NCBI GenBank assembly: GCA_047623555.1
Contig: JBLHMP010000061.1
Coordinates: 1 to 25,645, forward strand
Reading direction: 5' to 3'
Source of the DNA: NORP181 sp047623555
GTDB lineage: Bacteria > Pseudomonadota > Alphaproteobacteria > Rhodobacterales > Rhodobacteraceae
Length of the DNA: 25,645 bases
In this document: one piece after another, positions 8,240 through 16,067 of the stretch
Position numbering within the stretch: position 1 is the first letter of the stretch
Layout of the letters: every line of letters starts with the position of its first letter
Program-made: the position numbers and the translations under genes
The notes under the pieces: model-generated
What the model was told of the DNA's origin: nothing
What the model saw: the letters and a program-made list of their open reading frames with translations, nothing else
Database searches by the model: none

Positions 8240-10060
8240 CTAGTCTAACTGACCATGCTTTTCCCGTAGGCCATCACGATAAAGCGCCTTAATCAGCGCG
8301 ATACACATCAGCCCCATCACAATCGTGAACGGCAGCGCGCCAATGATCATCGCGCTTTTTAGCGCTTCCATCGGGTCTGCTCCGCTGTTGGTTTTGCCTG
8401 CGATCAGCAATGCGCCAATCACCAGCGTCAGGATCACGCCCCAGACGATACGGTGCTTAATGCCGGTTTCCTGCTCGCCACCGGACATGATGGTGTTCAT
8501 CACCAAAATGCCGGAATCTGCAGAGGTGACCAGGAACGTCATGATCAGAACCACACACATTATTGTCACGGCTGTCAGCAATCCGCCCGACAACATTTCG
8601 CCCAACGTTACAAACAGCTTAGACGTATTTGAGGCGTTTACGATGGCCCCATCAGCAACGCCGGACAGTTCCAGATCAATCGCCGTGCCACCCAGAATTG
8701 TCATCCAGGCGAAACACACCAACGTCGGCACAATCACACAGCCGACAATGAATTCCCGGACCGAGCGACCCTTAGAGATACGCGCCAGGAACAGGCCAAC
8801 AAACGGCGAGAACGCAATCCACCAAGCCCAATAGAACGTGGTCCAGCCTGCTTGCCATCCAAATTGGCGACCGTCATTACCGGCCTCATAAACGGCGGTC
8901 AATGTGTCGTCATCCAGAGCAGCAGCAGCGCCCTCAAGGCCCGACTTGAACCCGTCAAACGATCCCCATGCATTGGTTGCACCAGTGATCAGATCAGCCG
9001 CCAGTGGCTTTGCGGCCTCAGGCAAAGCAGCGGCAAATGCTTCCGCAGATTGCGGCCCATATGCGCCAAAGCTAAGCGACACAAAATGCAGGATATAATC
9101 CACCAAAGCCGTGGCATAGGTGGTCATTGCAAACATGAACGACCCAAAGAAAACAAAGATCAGCAACAGGATAAGCGACAGAACCAGATTTAGGTTGGAC
9201 AGATATTTAACCCCACGGCCAACGCCAGAAACAGCCGAAATGATCGACAGCCCCATGATGATGACAAGCCCAAAAATTAGGCCGACAGTTCCCGGTGTGG
9301 GGGCTTCGCCACCCATATCCATCATCCACTCCATGCCGGTAATCGCATAGACCCCGTCCACAAATTGGCTGACGCCGAAACCGATGGTAACCGACACACC
9401 CAAGATGGTCGCAACCACGCCCAGAACGTCAACGATGTCGCCCAAAGTTCCATTGACCCATTTGCCAAACAACGGCGTCAACGCAGACCGAATGGTCAGC
9501 GGCATGTTGCGGGTATAGGCGTAATAGGCCAGTGACAGCCCGGTCACAACATAGATCGCCCAGGCATGAATACCGTAATGCAGGAACGTGTATCGGAACC
9601 CAGATTGCAGGGCCGCTTCGGTTTTGCCTACAACTTCACCGGAAACCACGACAGGGTTTGATCCCCATAGCCCCATAGGTTCAGCCGTGGCGAACACCAT
9701 TAGGCCAACGCCTAGCCCGGCACCAAACATCATCGAAAACCACGAAAAGTTTGAGAATTCCGGTGCTTCGCCCGGGTTGCCCATAATGCGCTGGCCAGTC
9801 TGCGGCAGGGCCGCAACGACAAATAGGAAAAAGGCAAAAAAGCCAACGATGACGATGTAAAAGACGTTAAAATCACTCAGCAGGCGCCAGTTCAGGCTGC
9901 CTAATACGCCATTGGCGTTGGCCGGCCACATGAGCGTCCAAATGACCAGCATTGCCATGCTGATTTTGCTGATAAAGGCGATAGGAACGCTATAGCCTTC
10001 GTAAAATCCAGAACTGGCCTTTTTGATTTCCAGTTCCGTAAATGGTGGTTTGATAGACAT
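8240..10060 (-). CDS. BCCT-family betaine/carnitine/choline-type transporter
   Basis: The 606-residue membrane protein shows the BCCT hallmarks: the glycine-rich motif GAGLGVGLMVFATAEP and the Trp-rich TTFYWAWWIAFSPFVGLFLA of the substrate-binding helices, plus ILGVSVTIGFGVSQ. It would import a zwitterionic trimethylammonium or sulfonium compound (betaine, carnitine, DMSP) across the inner membrane. ATG 10060 is chosen over GTG 10063 because GGGAGGA then has a 5-nt spacer. Between predicted membrane segments (roughly residues 345-410) there is an Ala/Asp-rich hydrophilic insert (around AFAAALPEAAKPLAAD) that makes the protein longer than compact family members. It lies 125 nt downstream of the Ldh2 gene in the same direction and may be read with that operon or from its own promoter in the gap. 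Confidence 0.93.
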   Translation of the reverse strand: MSIKPPFTELEIKKASSGFYEGYSVPIAFISKISMAMLVIWTLMWPANANGVLGSLNWRLLSDFNVFYIVIVGFFAFFLFVVAALPQTGQRIMGNPGEAPEFSNFSWFSMMFGAGLGVGLMVFATAEPMGLWGSNPVVVSGEVVGKTEAALQSGFRYTFLHYGIHAWAIYVVTGLSLAYYAYTRNMPLTIRSALTPLFGKWVNGTLGDIVDVLGVVATILGVSVTIGFGVSQFVDGVYAITGMEWMMDMGGEAPTPGTVGLIFGLVIIMGLSIISAVSGVGRGVKYLSNLNLVLSLILLLIFVFFGSFMFAMTTYATALVDYILHFVSLSFGAYGPQSAEAFAAALPEAAKPLAADLITGATNAWGSFDGFKSGLEGAAAALDDDTLTAVYEAGNDGRQFGWQAGWTTFYWAWWIAFSPFVGLFLARISKGRSVREFIVGCVIVPTLVCFAWMTILGGTAIDLELSGVADGAIVNASNTSKLFVTLGEMLSGGLLTAVTIMCVVLIMTFLVTSADSGILVMNTIMSGGEQETGIKHRIVWGVILTLVIGALLIAGKTNSGADPMEALKSAMIIGALPFTIVMGLMCIALIKALYRDGLREKHGQLD

Positions 10061-10185
10061 CACTGTCCTCCCTGTTCACGCGGTTTTTTTGTTGGGTCTT
10101 CTTTTGTTGGAGTTTTTGACCGACTAGGTTTCGGCCAAGCCCTCGGATGGTAAATGAAATTGTGTCCTTTCAAGGCCGTCCTTCC

Positions 10186-11196
10186 TCAGCCAAGCAACGC
10201 CTCGATTTTATTGAGGGTCGCTGTGTTGACGGCAATACCCTTTTTATGGGCCACCATCCGGTGACGTTTGCGACCATCTCCGGGCAAACGCGCCCCTTCT
10301 TGGTGATTTATGGCGTCGTTCAGGCTATTGATGCGGTCCGCGAACAGATTTCCGGATGCTGCCATCGGATCGATAGCCATAAAAAACTGCCCGGTTTTTG
10401 GCGGCCCGCCTGCGGTTCCGGAAAACGGTGATGCGTTGATCCCAAGGTTTGCACCGCTTAATGCAGCAGCCATGATTTCAACCAAAAGCGCGATGCCGAC
10501 ACCTTTGTACCCCCCCGAAGGAGCCATAGACCCCCTGAGCCCGACATTCGGGTCGGTGGTCGGGTTGCCCTCGGGGTCCAGCGCCCAGCCAACTGGGATC
10601 GGGCGGCCCTCGCGGGCGTGTTTCATCACTTCGCTTTTGGCGATGGCACTGGCGCTCTGGTCGATCAGGATTGCCGGTTCGCCATCCTCCCCCGGTGCCG
10701 CGATGGATATCGGATTGGTACCAACCACAGGTTTATGCCCGCCCGACGGCGCAATCGAGGCAGGTGCGTTGGTAAACCCAATGCCAACCAAACCAGCCTT
10801 GGCCAAACGATAGGTGTGATAGCCAAGCACACCGCAATTGTAACTGTTGCGAATGGAAAGCGCCGCAATACCCTGTTCACGCGCCAGCGGTATCAGTTTT
10901 TCAAACCCCACGTCGATGGCGCTATGGGCAAAACCAGTGGCCGCATCAACCGTAATAAGCCCCGGACGTGGCTGCGCCAGCACAGGTTTTGCCTGGCCGT
11001 CGACCTTGCCGCACAACACGTGCTCGCAATAGATCGGGATATAGGCGAGGCCATGGCTCGCCACCCCGTCAGCCTCGGTTGCAGCGGTCGCAATTGCCAG
11101 TCGGCGCGCGTTTTCTATGGACGTGCCAGACGTCACAAGGGCGCGAAACGACAGGTCTTCGATCTCAGACAGGCTTAGTGTTTTTGTTTCAATCAT
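10186..11196 (-). CDS. Ldh2-family (malate/lactate/sulfolactate/imine) NAD(P)-dependent dehydrogenase
   Basis: The 336-residue protein has the Ldh2 fold signatures: EADGVASHG with a conserved His near residue 48, a GTNPISIAAP loop and a C-terminal PSGGYKGVG segment. Family members reduce 2-keto acids or cyclic imines (malate/lactate dehydrogenase, (2R)-3-sulfolactate dehydrogenase, delta1-piperideine-2-carboxylate reductase). Relative to the consensus as I recall it, the Arg after SHG reads Tyr (SHGLAY) and the S-x-H motif reads NSYNCG, with Asn for His, so the substrate may differ from the textbook ones. GAGG lies 7 nt before the ATG. The gene begins 26 nt after the DUF3726-like gene, as the fifth gene of the operon. 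Confidence 0.85.
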   Translation of the reverse strand: MIETKTLSLSEIEDLSFRALVTSGTSIENARRLAIATAATEADGVASHGLAYIPIYCEHVLCGKVDGQAKPVLAQPRPGLITVDAATGFAHSAIDVGFEKLIPLAREQGIAALSIRNSYNCGVLGYHTYRLAKAGLVGIGFTNAPASIAPSGGHKPVVGTNPISIAAPGEDGEPAILIDQSASAIAKSEVMKHAREGRPIPVGWALDPEGNPTTDPNVGLRGSMAPSGGYKGVGIALLVEIMAAALSGANLGINASPFSGTAGGPPKTGQFFMAIDPMAASGNLFADRINSLNDAINHQEGARLPGDGRKRHRMVAHKKGIAVNTATLNKIEALLG

Positions 11197-11222
11197 AGCG
11201 GCCTCGGTTCAGATGTTAGTGT

Positions 11223-11864
11223 TTAATCATTGTCAGAAAGGTCACCGCCCGCCCCCAAGCGGCGCGATTCTTCGGTTGCGGGGGCATAGGTCAGGCTGGC
11301 GAACTCAGTCAGTGACTGCCAATCAGAACCCTGCGGCGAGACGCGGGTTTTGCGGGCATTGGGCGCAAGAATTTTGCCGCCCAAGGACAGGCGCACGACA
11401 TCGGCGCAGTCCGCACTAAGGGCGGTTTTATTTTCCTGGACGCCGACGTTTGTTCCGTCCGTCGTGATGCTGGCGCCGGGCCATGCCAAATTTATAGAGG
11501 TCCCAAGATGGCGGGCAGCATTGGCCGCAAACGGGATCAACAGCATCGGCAGCGCGACCGACCGCAGGCGTAAATCGCCCTGTTTTAACATCACCGCGCT
11601 GTCTGACAACGCCACGCCAGCCCTTAGGCTGCACAGCGTACCGGACACCGCAAACCAATCATTGGACAACGCGTATGGTGCCCAATCGCGATGCCCAACC
11701 CCGTCTTTTGACAACAAAGCAGCAAGTGCCGCGCAACCATCAAACCCATGCGCACATAACCAACGGGTGGCGCGCCCGGCCTCTTCTGCCAGTCCCCAGC
11801 TGTGCCCGGCCCCACGCGCCGCCTTTTTGGCGGTTGTTTCAACTTCGTTCAAAGACAGTGTCAT
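11223..11864 (-). CDS. DUF3726-like conserved protein of unknown function
   Basis: The frame opens upstream at 11945, but ATG 11864 is the likely start: GAGGG stands 6-7 nt upstream and the ATG overlaps the stop of the preceding gene as ATGA (11861-11864). The 213-residue product begins MTLSLNEVETTAKKAARG followed by GHSWGLAEEAG, which I recognise as the DUF3726 family start; no function is established. It is alanine-rich and soluble-looking with no signal peptide or membrane segment. Strict coupling to the 560-residue unknown protein suggests the two act together, possibly as subunits. Confidence 0.75.
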   Translation of the reverse strand: MTLSLNEVETTAKKAARGAGHSWGLAEEAGRATRWLCAHGFDGCAALAALLSKDGVGHRDWAPYALSNDWFAVSGTLCSLRAGVALSDSAVMLKQGDLRLRSVALPMLLIPFAANAARHLGTSINLAWPGASITTDGTNVGVQENKTALSADCADVVRLSLGGKILAPNARKTRVSPQGSDWQSLTEFASLTYAPATEESRRLGAGGDLSDND

Positions 11865-13543
11865 TGCGCGCCCTCTGGATAGACCCAAAAGTCGGCGTTC
11901 TGCGGGCTCAGGTCTTCGGGATAGGGCGCCCCGGCATACATACAAATACGCACCCAGCGATCAGAGCGTGGGTCAAACTGGGTTGCGCCAAAGAACGAAA
12001 GCTTGGCGCGTAGCATGTGGATTGGCAGCAGGTCATCACCGATTGTGTTATCGTGGATTTCGCCATAAGGCGCGATCTTGCTGATTTGCGCGCGCCGAAT
12101 TGTGTGACGATGTTCAGGATGCTGCAACAGAAAGTCGGCAATCGGTTGATCTGCGTTGTAATCGCCCAAGGCGGCATAGGCCGACGCCGCATCCCGCCCG
12201 GGGGCCAAAGGTTGTTCATATTTTGCAATGGGTTCGGCAAAGCGGTCGCCAAGCCGCGGTTCCTGCTTTTCTTCGGACACATACCAGGCCCGGGCGCAGG
12301 TTTTACGCCGGTCCCAATCTGTCAAAAGCGCCCAGCCAAAGCTGTTTTCGATCAGGCCGCGCAGCTCACTGATGCGCATGCTACCGTCGATGTAAAAAGC
12401 GTTGGTATTGTTGTCGGCCATGTCGCCACACAGATCATCAACCAAATCGCCGTAAGGCTCTAACATCAGCGACGCGATCAGTTCCTGACCCTCTTCGCCT
12501 AGATGGGCGTCTGCCCAAACGAAAAGCCGGTTCCACGGGAAATCTGCCGTCAGATCATCGTTGGCGATAAAGCTGTCCAATTTTACAAGATCTGCCTTTA
12601 GATCCGCGATCTTTTCGATTTGATGGGCATGGTTGGAATGCCAAAGCGCAACCTGTCTGGTCGCGCGGTGCAGCATTTTCCCAAACTCTTCGCGCGCCTC
12701 CGGCGTGGCAGTTTCCACCATCCGCACCCGCGCAATCGCGTCTTCGCGGGCCATGATCCAGTTGTTAAACAAAACTGGATGGTTGACGATAAACGGCGCC
12801 ATGCCCAACCCGGTTGAATTGCCAATGCCAAGGCTGCGCGCGATATCGGCATCCAAATCAACCGCTTGATCGCCGCCCTTGACCCGCGCCATGTGCTGCA
12901 CAAGATCGCGCACGAAACTGCGGGTCAGATAGACCGACAGCATTTCGGCCTGAAACGGCGCCTGCATTTCCACACGGTCCGCAATGTTCTGGCGATCCAC
13001 AGCCCCGAATTTGCCAGACCCGTAAACGGCGGTTGTGCGCATAAGATAGCCAACCGCAGCAATTTGCGCCGGATCAGGTTGCTGGCCCACCGCCAACCGA
13101 TCTACTACATGCGCCCAAAGACGGACGGACCGGTTTGCCCGCGACAGCGAGAGTTCCTGTTCGCTAATGCGACCGGCCTCTTGTAGGGGCACATTAGCGC
13201 GCAACCGATCTATCGCCGCCGTATCTGGTACACCGTCAAACAGGGTAAACGTTGCATCCCAGGCCTCGGCGATCACCCGGTCCGAGCGTTGATCCGCAGG
13301 TAAATCATGGGCAAAAACCACCAGCGAATAGGCGCGGCGCGGCCCTTGCGCGGTATAGACCGCATGCCCGACGCCCTGCGCGTCAATATCAAATACTGGA
13401 CGACTGAAAACCCAACTTTCGCGCGCCATCCGACGGGTTAGATTGCGCATAAAACTGAGCCGACACTGGTGTAACGATCCAAGACGCGACAGGCGCATCA
13501 CCTTTGCTGGGTCACGACGAAGGATAGGCGCAGAGGTCGACAT
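11861..13543 (-). CDS. Uncharacterised 560-residue protein, translationally coupled to M19-like and DUF3726-like genes
   Basis: I do not recognise this family. The start is ATG 13543 (TGATG overlap with the upstream stop); GTG 13546 is equally possible and adds one residue. The protein has no signal peptide or membrane helices. The N-terminal part is Arg-rich (RLSRLGSLHQCRLSFMRNLTRRM), the middle is largely helical and charged, and the C-terminal third holds aromatic-rich conserved-looking blocks such as NSFGWALLTDWDRRK, ARAWYVSEEKQEPRLGDR and YGEIHDNTIGDDLLPIHML. Well-spaced His and Cys residues and the operon company (dehydrogenases, a hydrolase-fold protein) suggest an enzyme, but nothing in the sequence fixes a reaction. 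Codon use resembles its neighbours and the frame is clean. Confidence 0.75.
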   Translation of the reverse strand: MSTSAPILRRDPAKVMRLSRLGSLHQCRLSFMRNLTRRMARESWVFSRPVFDIDAQGVGHAVYTAQGPRRAYSLVVFAHDLPADQRSDRVIAEAWDATFTLFDGVPDTAAIDRLRANVPLQEAGRISEQELSLSRANRSVRLWAHVVDRLAVGQQPDPAQIAAVGYLMRTTAVYGSGKFGAVDRQNIADRVEMQAPFQAEMLSVYLTRSFVRDLVQHMARVKGGDQAVDLDADIARSLGIGNSTGLGMAPFIVNHPVLFNNWIMAREDAIARVRMVETATPEAREEFGKMLHRATRQVALWHSNHAHQIEKIADLKADLVKLDSFIANDDLTADFPWNRLFVWADAHLGEEGQELIASLMLEPYGDLVDDLCGDMADNNTNAFYIDGSMRISELRGLIENSFGWALLTDWDRRKTCARAWYVSEEKQEPRLGDRFAEPIAKYEQPLAPGRDAASAYAALGDYNADQPIADFLLQHPEHRHTIRRAQISKIAPYGEIHDNTIGDDLLPIHMLRAKLSFFGATQFDPRSDRWVRICMYAGAPYPEDLSPQNADFWVYPEGAQ

Positions 13544-14520
13544 CACGGTACCTGAGCGGTGAAATTTTCGGCGTAAAACCGGTGCCAGTTATCGCCCATG
13601 ATTCCGGCAATTTCGTCTTGGTTCATACCAACCGCACGCAGGCCAGTTTCTATATTTCCGAAATCGCGATTGTCCTGAAACCAATCTGGCATCGGCGGAA
13701 ACCCCGGTGCCGCGGCCGAGCCTTCGCCATAGTCGATGTCTTTGCTCCAGCGCCCAACCCGCATCCATTCAACCACGGTGTCGGGCTGATCCTGACAAAG
13801 GTCGGTGCCGATCCCAAGGTTTTTAGCGCCGTATTTCGCAGCAGTGTCTGCGATCATCGCGCAGAAACTTTCGAGCGAGCAGTTGGATTTGTCCTTTAGG
13901 TGATGCGGATAGGCGGAAAACCCAAGCATGCCGCCATTTTCGATGACGCCGCGAATAACATCGGCCTTTTTGTTGCGCCCGGCGGGGGCCCAATCAAACG
14001 GGTTGGCGTGGGTAATGGCGATGGGACGATCAGATATTTCAGCCGCCTCGATGGTCGATCGGTCGCCCGAGTGGCTCATATCCACCACCAGCCCGACCCG
14101 GTTCATTTCTTTGATAACTTGCCGACCCATGCGGGTAATGCCACTATCGACCGCCTCGTAACACCCCGTCGCCAGCAGCGATTGGTTGTTATAAGTAAGC
14201 TGCATAAACCGTGCGCCCAAGGTGTGTACGATTTCGACCAGCCCAATGTCATCCTCAATCGGGCTGGGGTTTTGAAACCCAAAGAAAATCGCCGTGCGCC
14301 CAGAATCTCGCGCCTTATCAACGTCTGAGGCCCAAAGCCCTTTCATGATCAAGTCAGGGTATTGATCAAACCAGCGGTTCCACTTTTCAAAGTTCAAAAC
14401 CGTTTCACGAAAAGTTTCGTGATAGGCGATGGTCACATGGATAGCGTCCACCCCACCGTCGCGCATCTGGCGGAATATCTTTTCCGACCAATTGGCATAT
14501 TGCAGGTTATCAATGCGCAT
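13543..14520 (-). CDS. M19 (membrane/renal dipeptidase) family protein with degenerate metal site
   Basis: The 325-residue protein aligns with the M19 barrel: GLVVDMSHSG corresponds to the DLAHVS His motif, PIAITHAN to the second His motif, and LGIGTDLCQD to the GGDFDG Asp segment. The N-terminal HxD pair of real dipeptidases (IDGHND) reads IDNLQY here and the bridging Glu (VEGG) reads FQNP, so three of five metal ligands are missing while two His remain. It is therefore probably not an ordinary dipeptidase; it may use one metal or hydrolyse another amide, lactone or imine. No signal peptide is present, so it is cytosolic. The ATG overlaps the TAA of the aldehyde dehydrogenase gene by one nt, and its TGA overlaps the next start. 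Confidence 0.85.
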   Translation of the reverse strand: MRIDNLQYANWSEKIFRQMRDGGVDAIHVTIAYHETFRETVLNFEKWNRWFDQYPDLIMKGLWASDVDKARDSGRTAIFFGFQNPSPIEDDIGLVEIVHTLGARFMQLTYNNQSLLATGCYEAVDSGITRMGRQVIKEMNRVGLVVDMSHSGDRSTIEAAEISDRPIAITHANPFDWAPAGRNKKADVIRGVIENGGMLGFSAYPHHLKDKSNCSLESFCAMIADTAAKYGAKNLGIGTDLCQDQPDTVVEWMRVGRWSKDIDYGEGSAAAPGFPPMPDWFQDNRDFGNIETGLRAVGMNQDEIAGIMGDNWHRFYAENFTAQVP

Positions 14521-15971
14521 TACTGTGGGTTTCCGGCGCTGATATAGGCGGTTTTGACCGTGGTATAAAACTCGGCCGCTGCTTTGCCCTGTTCGCGGGG
14601 CCCGTACGAACTGTCGCCGCGCCCGCCAAACGGAACATGGTAATCCGTTCCTGCCGTTGGCAGATTAATGGTAACAACCCCGGTCTTTGCGTTGCGGCGG
14701 AAATGCGTGGCCCGCGCCAGCGATTGCGTCACAATACCGGACGTCAGACCAAAATTGGTGTCGTTTACTGTGGCCAGAGCCTGTTCATAACTGTCAACTT
14801 TGATGACCGAGGTGAGCGGCGCAAACATCTCTTCGCGGTTGATCCGCATATTGTTTGTTGTGTTCAAAAACACGCCCGGCGACATGTAAAACCCGTCAGT
14901 GGGCATGTCCAGCTGCACCCCGCCACAGGCCAATTCGGCCCCTTCGGTTTTACCAAGCTCTACATAGCTCAGGTTCTCCTGCAATTGCTGCGCGCTGACC
15001 ACCGGCCCCATCTGGGTATCCGCCGTAAGTGCATGGCCGACCTTCATCGCGTTGGCCCCCGCCACCAACTTTTGCACAAATTCATCGTGTACAGCCGCGT
15101 GAACCACAAGCCGCGAAGACGCGGTGCATTTTTGGCCAGTGCTGCCAAACGCCCCGCCAAGCGCCAACGTCACCGCGAGATCAACATCCGCATCATCCAT
15201 CACCGCCAATGCATTTTTTGATCCCATTTCCATCTGGATTTTGGTAAAATTCTGGATCGCCGCCACCGCAATACGCTTGCCCACCGTAACAGAGCCGGTG
15301 AACGATATTGCCTCGATCATCGGGCTTTCAACCAACTGTTGGCCGATCAAAGACCCTGACCCCATAACCAGGCTGAACAGCCCCTTTGGAATGTCCTGAC
15401 GGCTGATAATTTCGCTAAGCGCCACAGCCGACGCAGGCGTTATATTTGCCGGTTTCCAGACCACGGCGTTGCCGTAACAAAGGGCTGGCGCGATTTTCCA
15501 GGATGCGGTTGCCGTCGGGAAATTCCACGGCGAGATGATCGCAACCGTTCCGATCGGTTCGCGGCGCACGTCGATTTCGACACCGGCCCGCACGCTGTCC
15601 GCATTTTCGCCAATCTGGCGCAAACATTCGGCGGCGTAGTAGGTGAAAAATTGCCCGGCACGGTACACTTCGCCTTTGCCTTCGGCCACGGGTTTACCCT
15701 CTTCGCGCGCCAGCAATTTGCCCAGTTCTTCGGCGCGCGCCATCAGTTCAGTCCCGATATTCATCAGCACAGCCTGTTTGCGTTCCGGCCCAAATGCCGC
15801 CCATTCCACCTGCGCGATGCGGGCCTGAACCAGGGTCGCGTCCAACTGACTGGCACTGGCCTGTGCGAAGTGCCCGATTAGATCGCTCAGATCAGACGGG
15901 TTGCGGTTTTCGATTGTGCTTTCGCCAGCCATCCAGTCGCCAGCAATCAGATTCAATTTGGTCTCGGGCAT
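14520..15971 (-). CDS. Aldehyde dehydrogenase, alpha-ketoglutarate-semialdehyde dehydrogenase (KGSADH)-like
   Basis: ATG 15971 is chosen (AGGA about 7 nt upstream, LNLIAGDW near the N-terminus as in the family); the longer open frame to 16022 runs into the regulator intergenic region. The 483-residue protein has the ALDH machinery: SPWNFP with Asn150, WKPAN with Lys173, general base Glu248 in QMEMGSKN and catalytic Cys282 in GSTGQKCTASSRL. The C-terminal LPTAGTDYHVPFGG plus GDSSYGPREQG resembles KGSADH-type enzymes that oxidise 2-oxoglutarate semialdehyde with NAD(P)+. It is the first gene of the minus operon, divergent from a LysR gene 96 nt away. The true aldehyde is unknown. Confidence 0.9.
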   Translation of the reverse strand: MPETKLNLIAGDWMAGESTIENRNPSDLSDLIGHFAQASASQLDATLVQARIAQVEWAAFGPERKQAVLMNIGTELMARAEELGKLLAREEGKPVAEGKGEVYRAGQFFTYYAAECLRQIGENADSVRAGVEIDVRREPIGTVAIISPWNFPTATASWKIAPALCYGNAVVWKPANITPASAVALSEIISRQDIPKGLFSLVMGSGSLIGQQLVESPMIEAISFTGSVTVGKRIAVAAIQNFTKIQMEMGSKNALAVMDDADVDLAVTLALGGAFGSTGQKCTASSRLVVHAAVHDEFVQKLVAGANAMKVGHALTADTQMGPVVSAQQLQENLSYVELGKTEGAELACGGVQLDMPTDGFYMSPGVFLNTTNNMRINREEMFAPLTSVIKVDSYEQALATVNDTNFGLTSGIVTQSLARATHFRRNAKTGVVTINLPTAGTDYHVPFGGRGDSSYGPREQGKAAAEFYTTVKTAYISAGNPQ

Positions 15972-16050
15972 AGGTCTTCCTTTGGTCTTGAATTGGGCAA
16001 GGATGGACTTTTGCCTCAACATCAGTCAAATTCAAAAAACTTAATAGAAT

Positions 16051-16065
16051 TTCAGAAAATTTGAA
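16051..16065. promoter_or_regulatory. Putative LysR box in the divergent intergenic region
   Basis: TTCA-N7-TGAA at 16051-16065 contains a T-N11-A core, the usual LysR-type site. A second arm TTCAAA at 16031-16036 is an inverted match of TTTGAA at 16060-16065. The site ends 2 nt before the LysR start codon, so binding could both repress the regulator and activate the divergent aldehyde dehydrogenase operon. Prediction only. Confidence 0.45.
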
Positions 16066-16067
16066 GT

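Noticed and set aside
8325..9860. Plus-strand open frames antisense to the BCCT gene.
   Set aside because: They are shadows of the transporter's biased codons, without ribosome sites or family matches.
10064..10185. A-rich repeats (CCAACAAAA-like) in the leader of the BCCT gene on the minus strand, considered as a riboswitch or operator.
   Set aside because: Only two short imperfect copies in a low-complexity tract; no paired structure or symmetric site seen.
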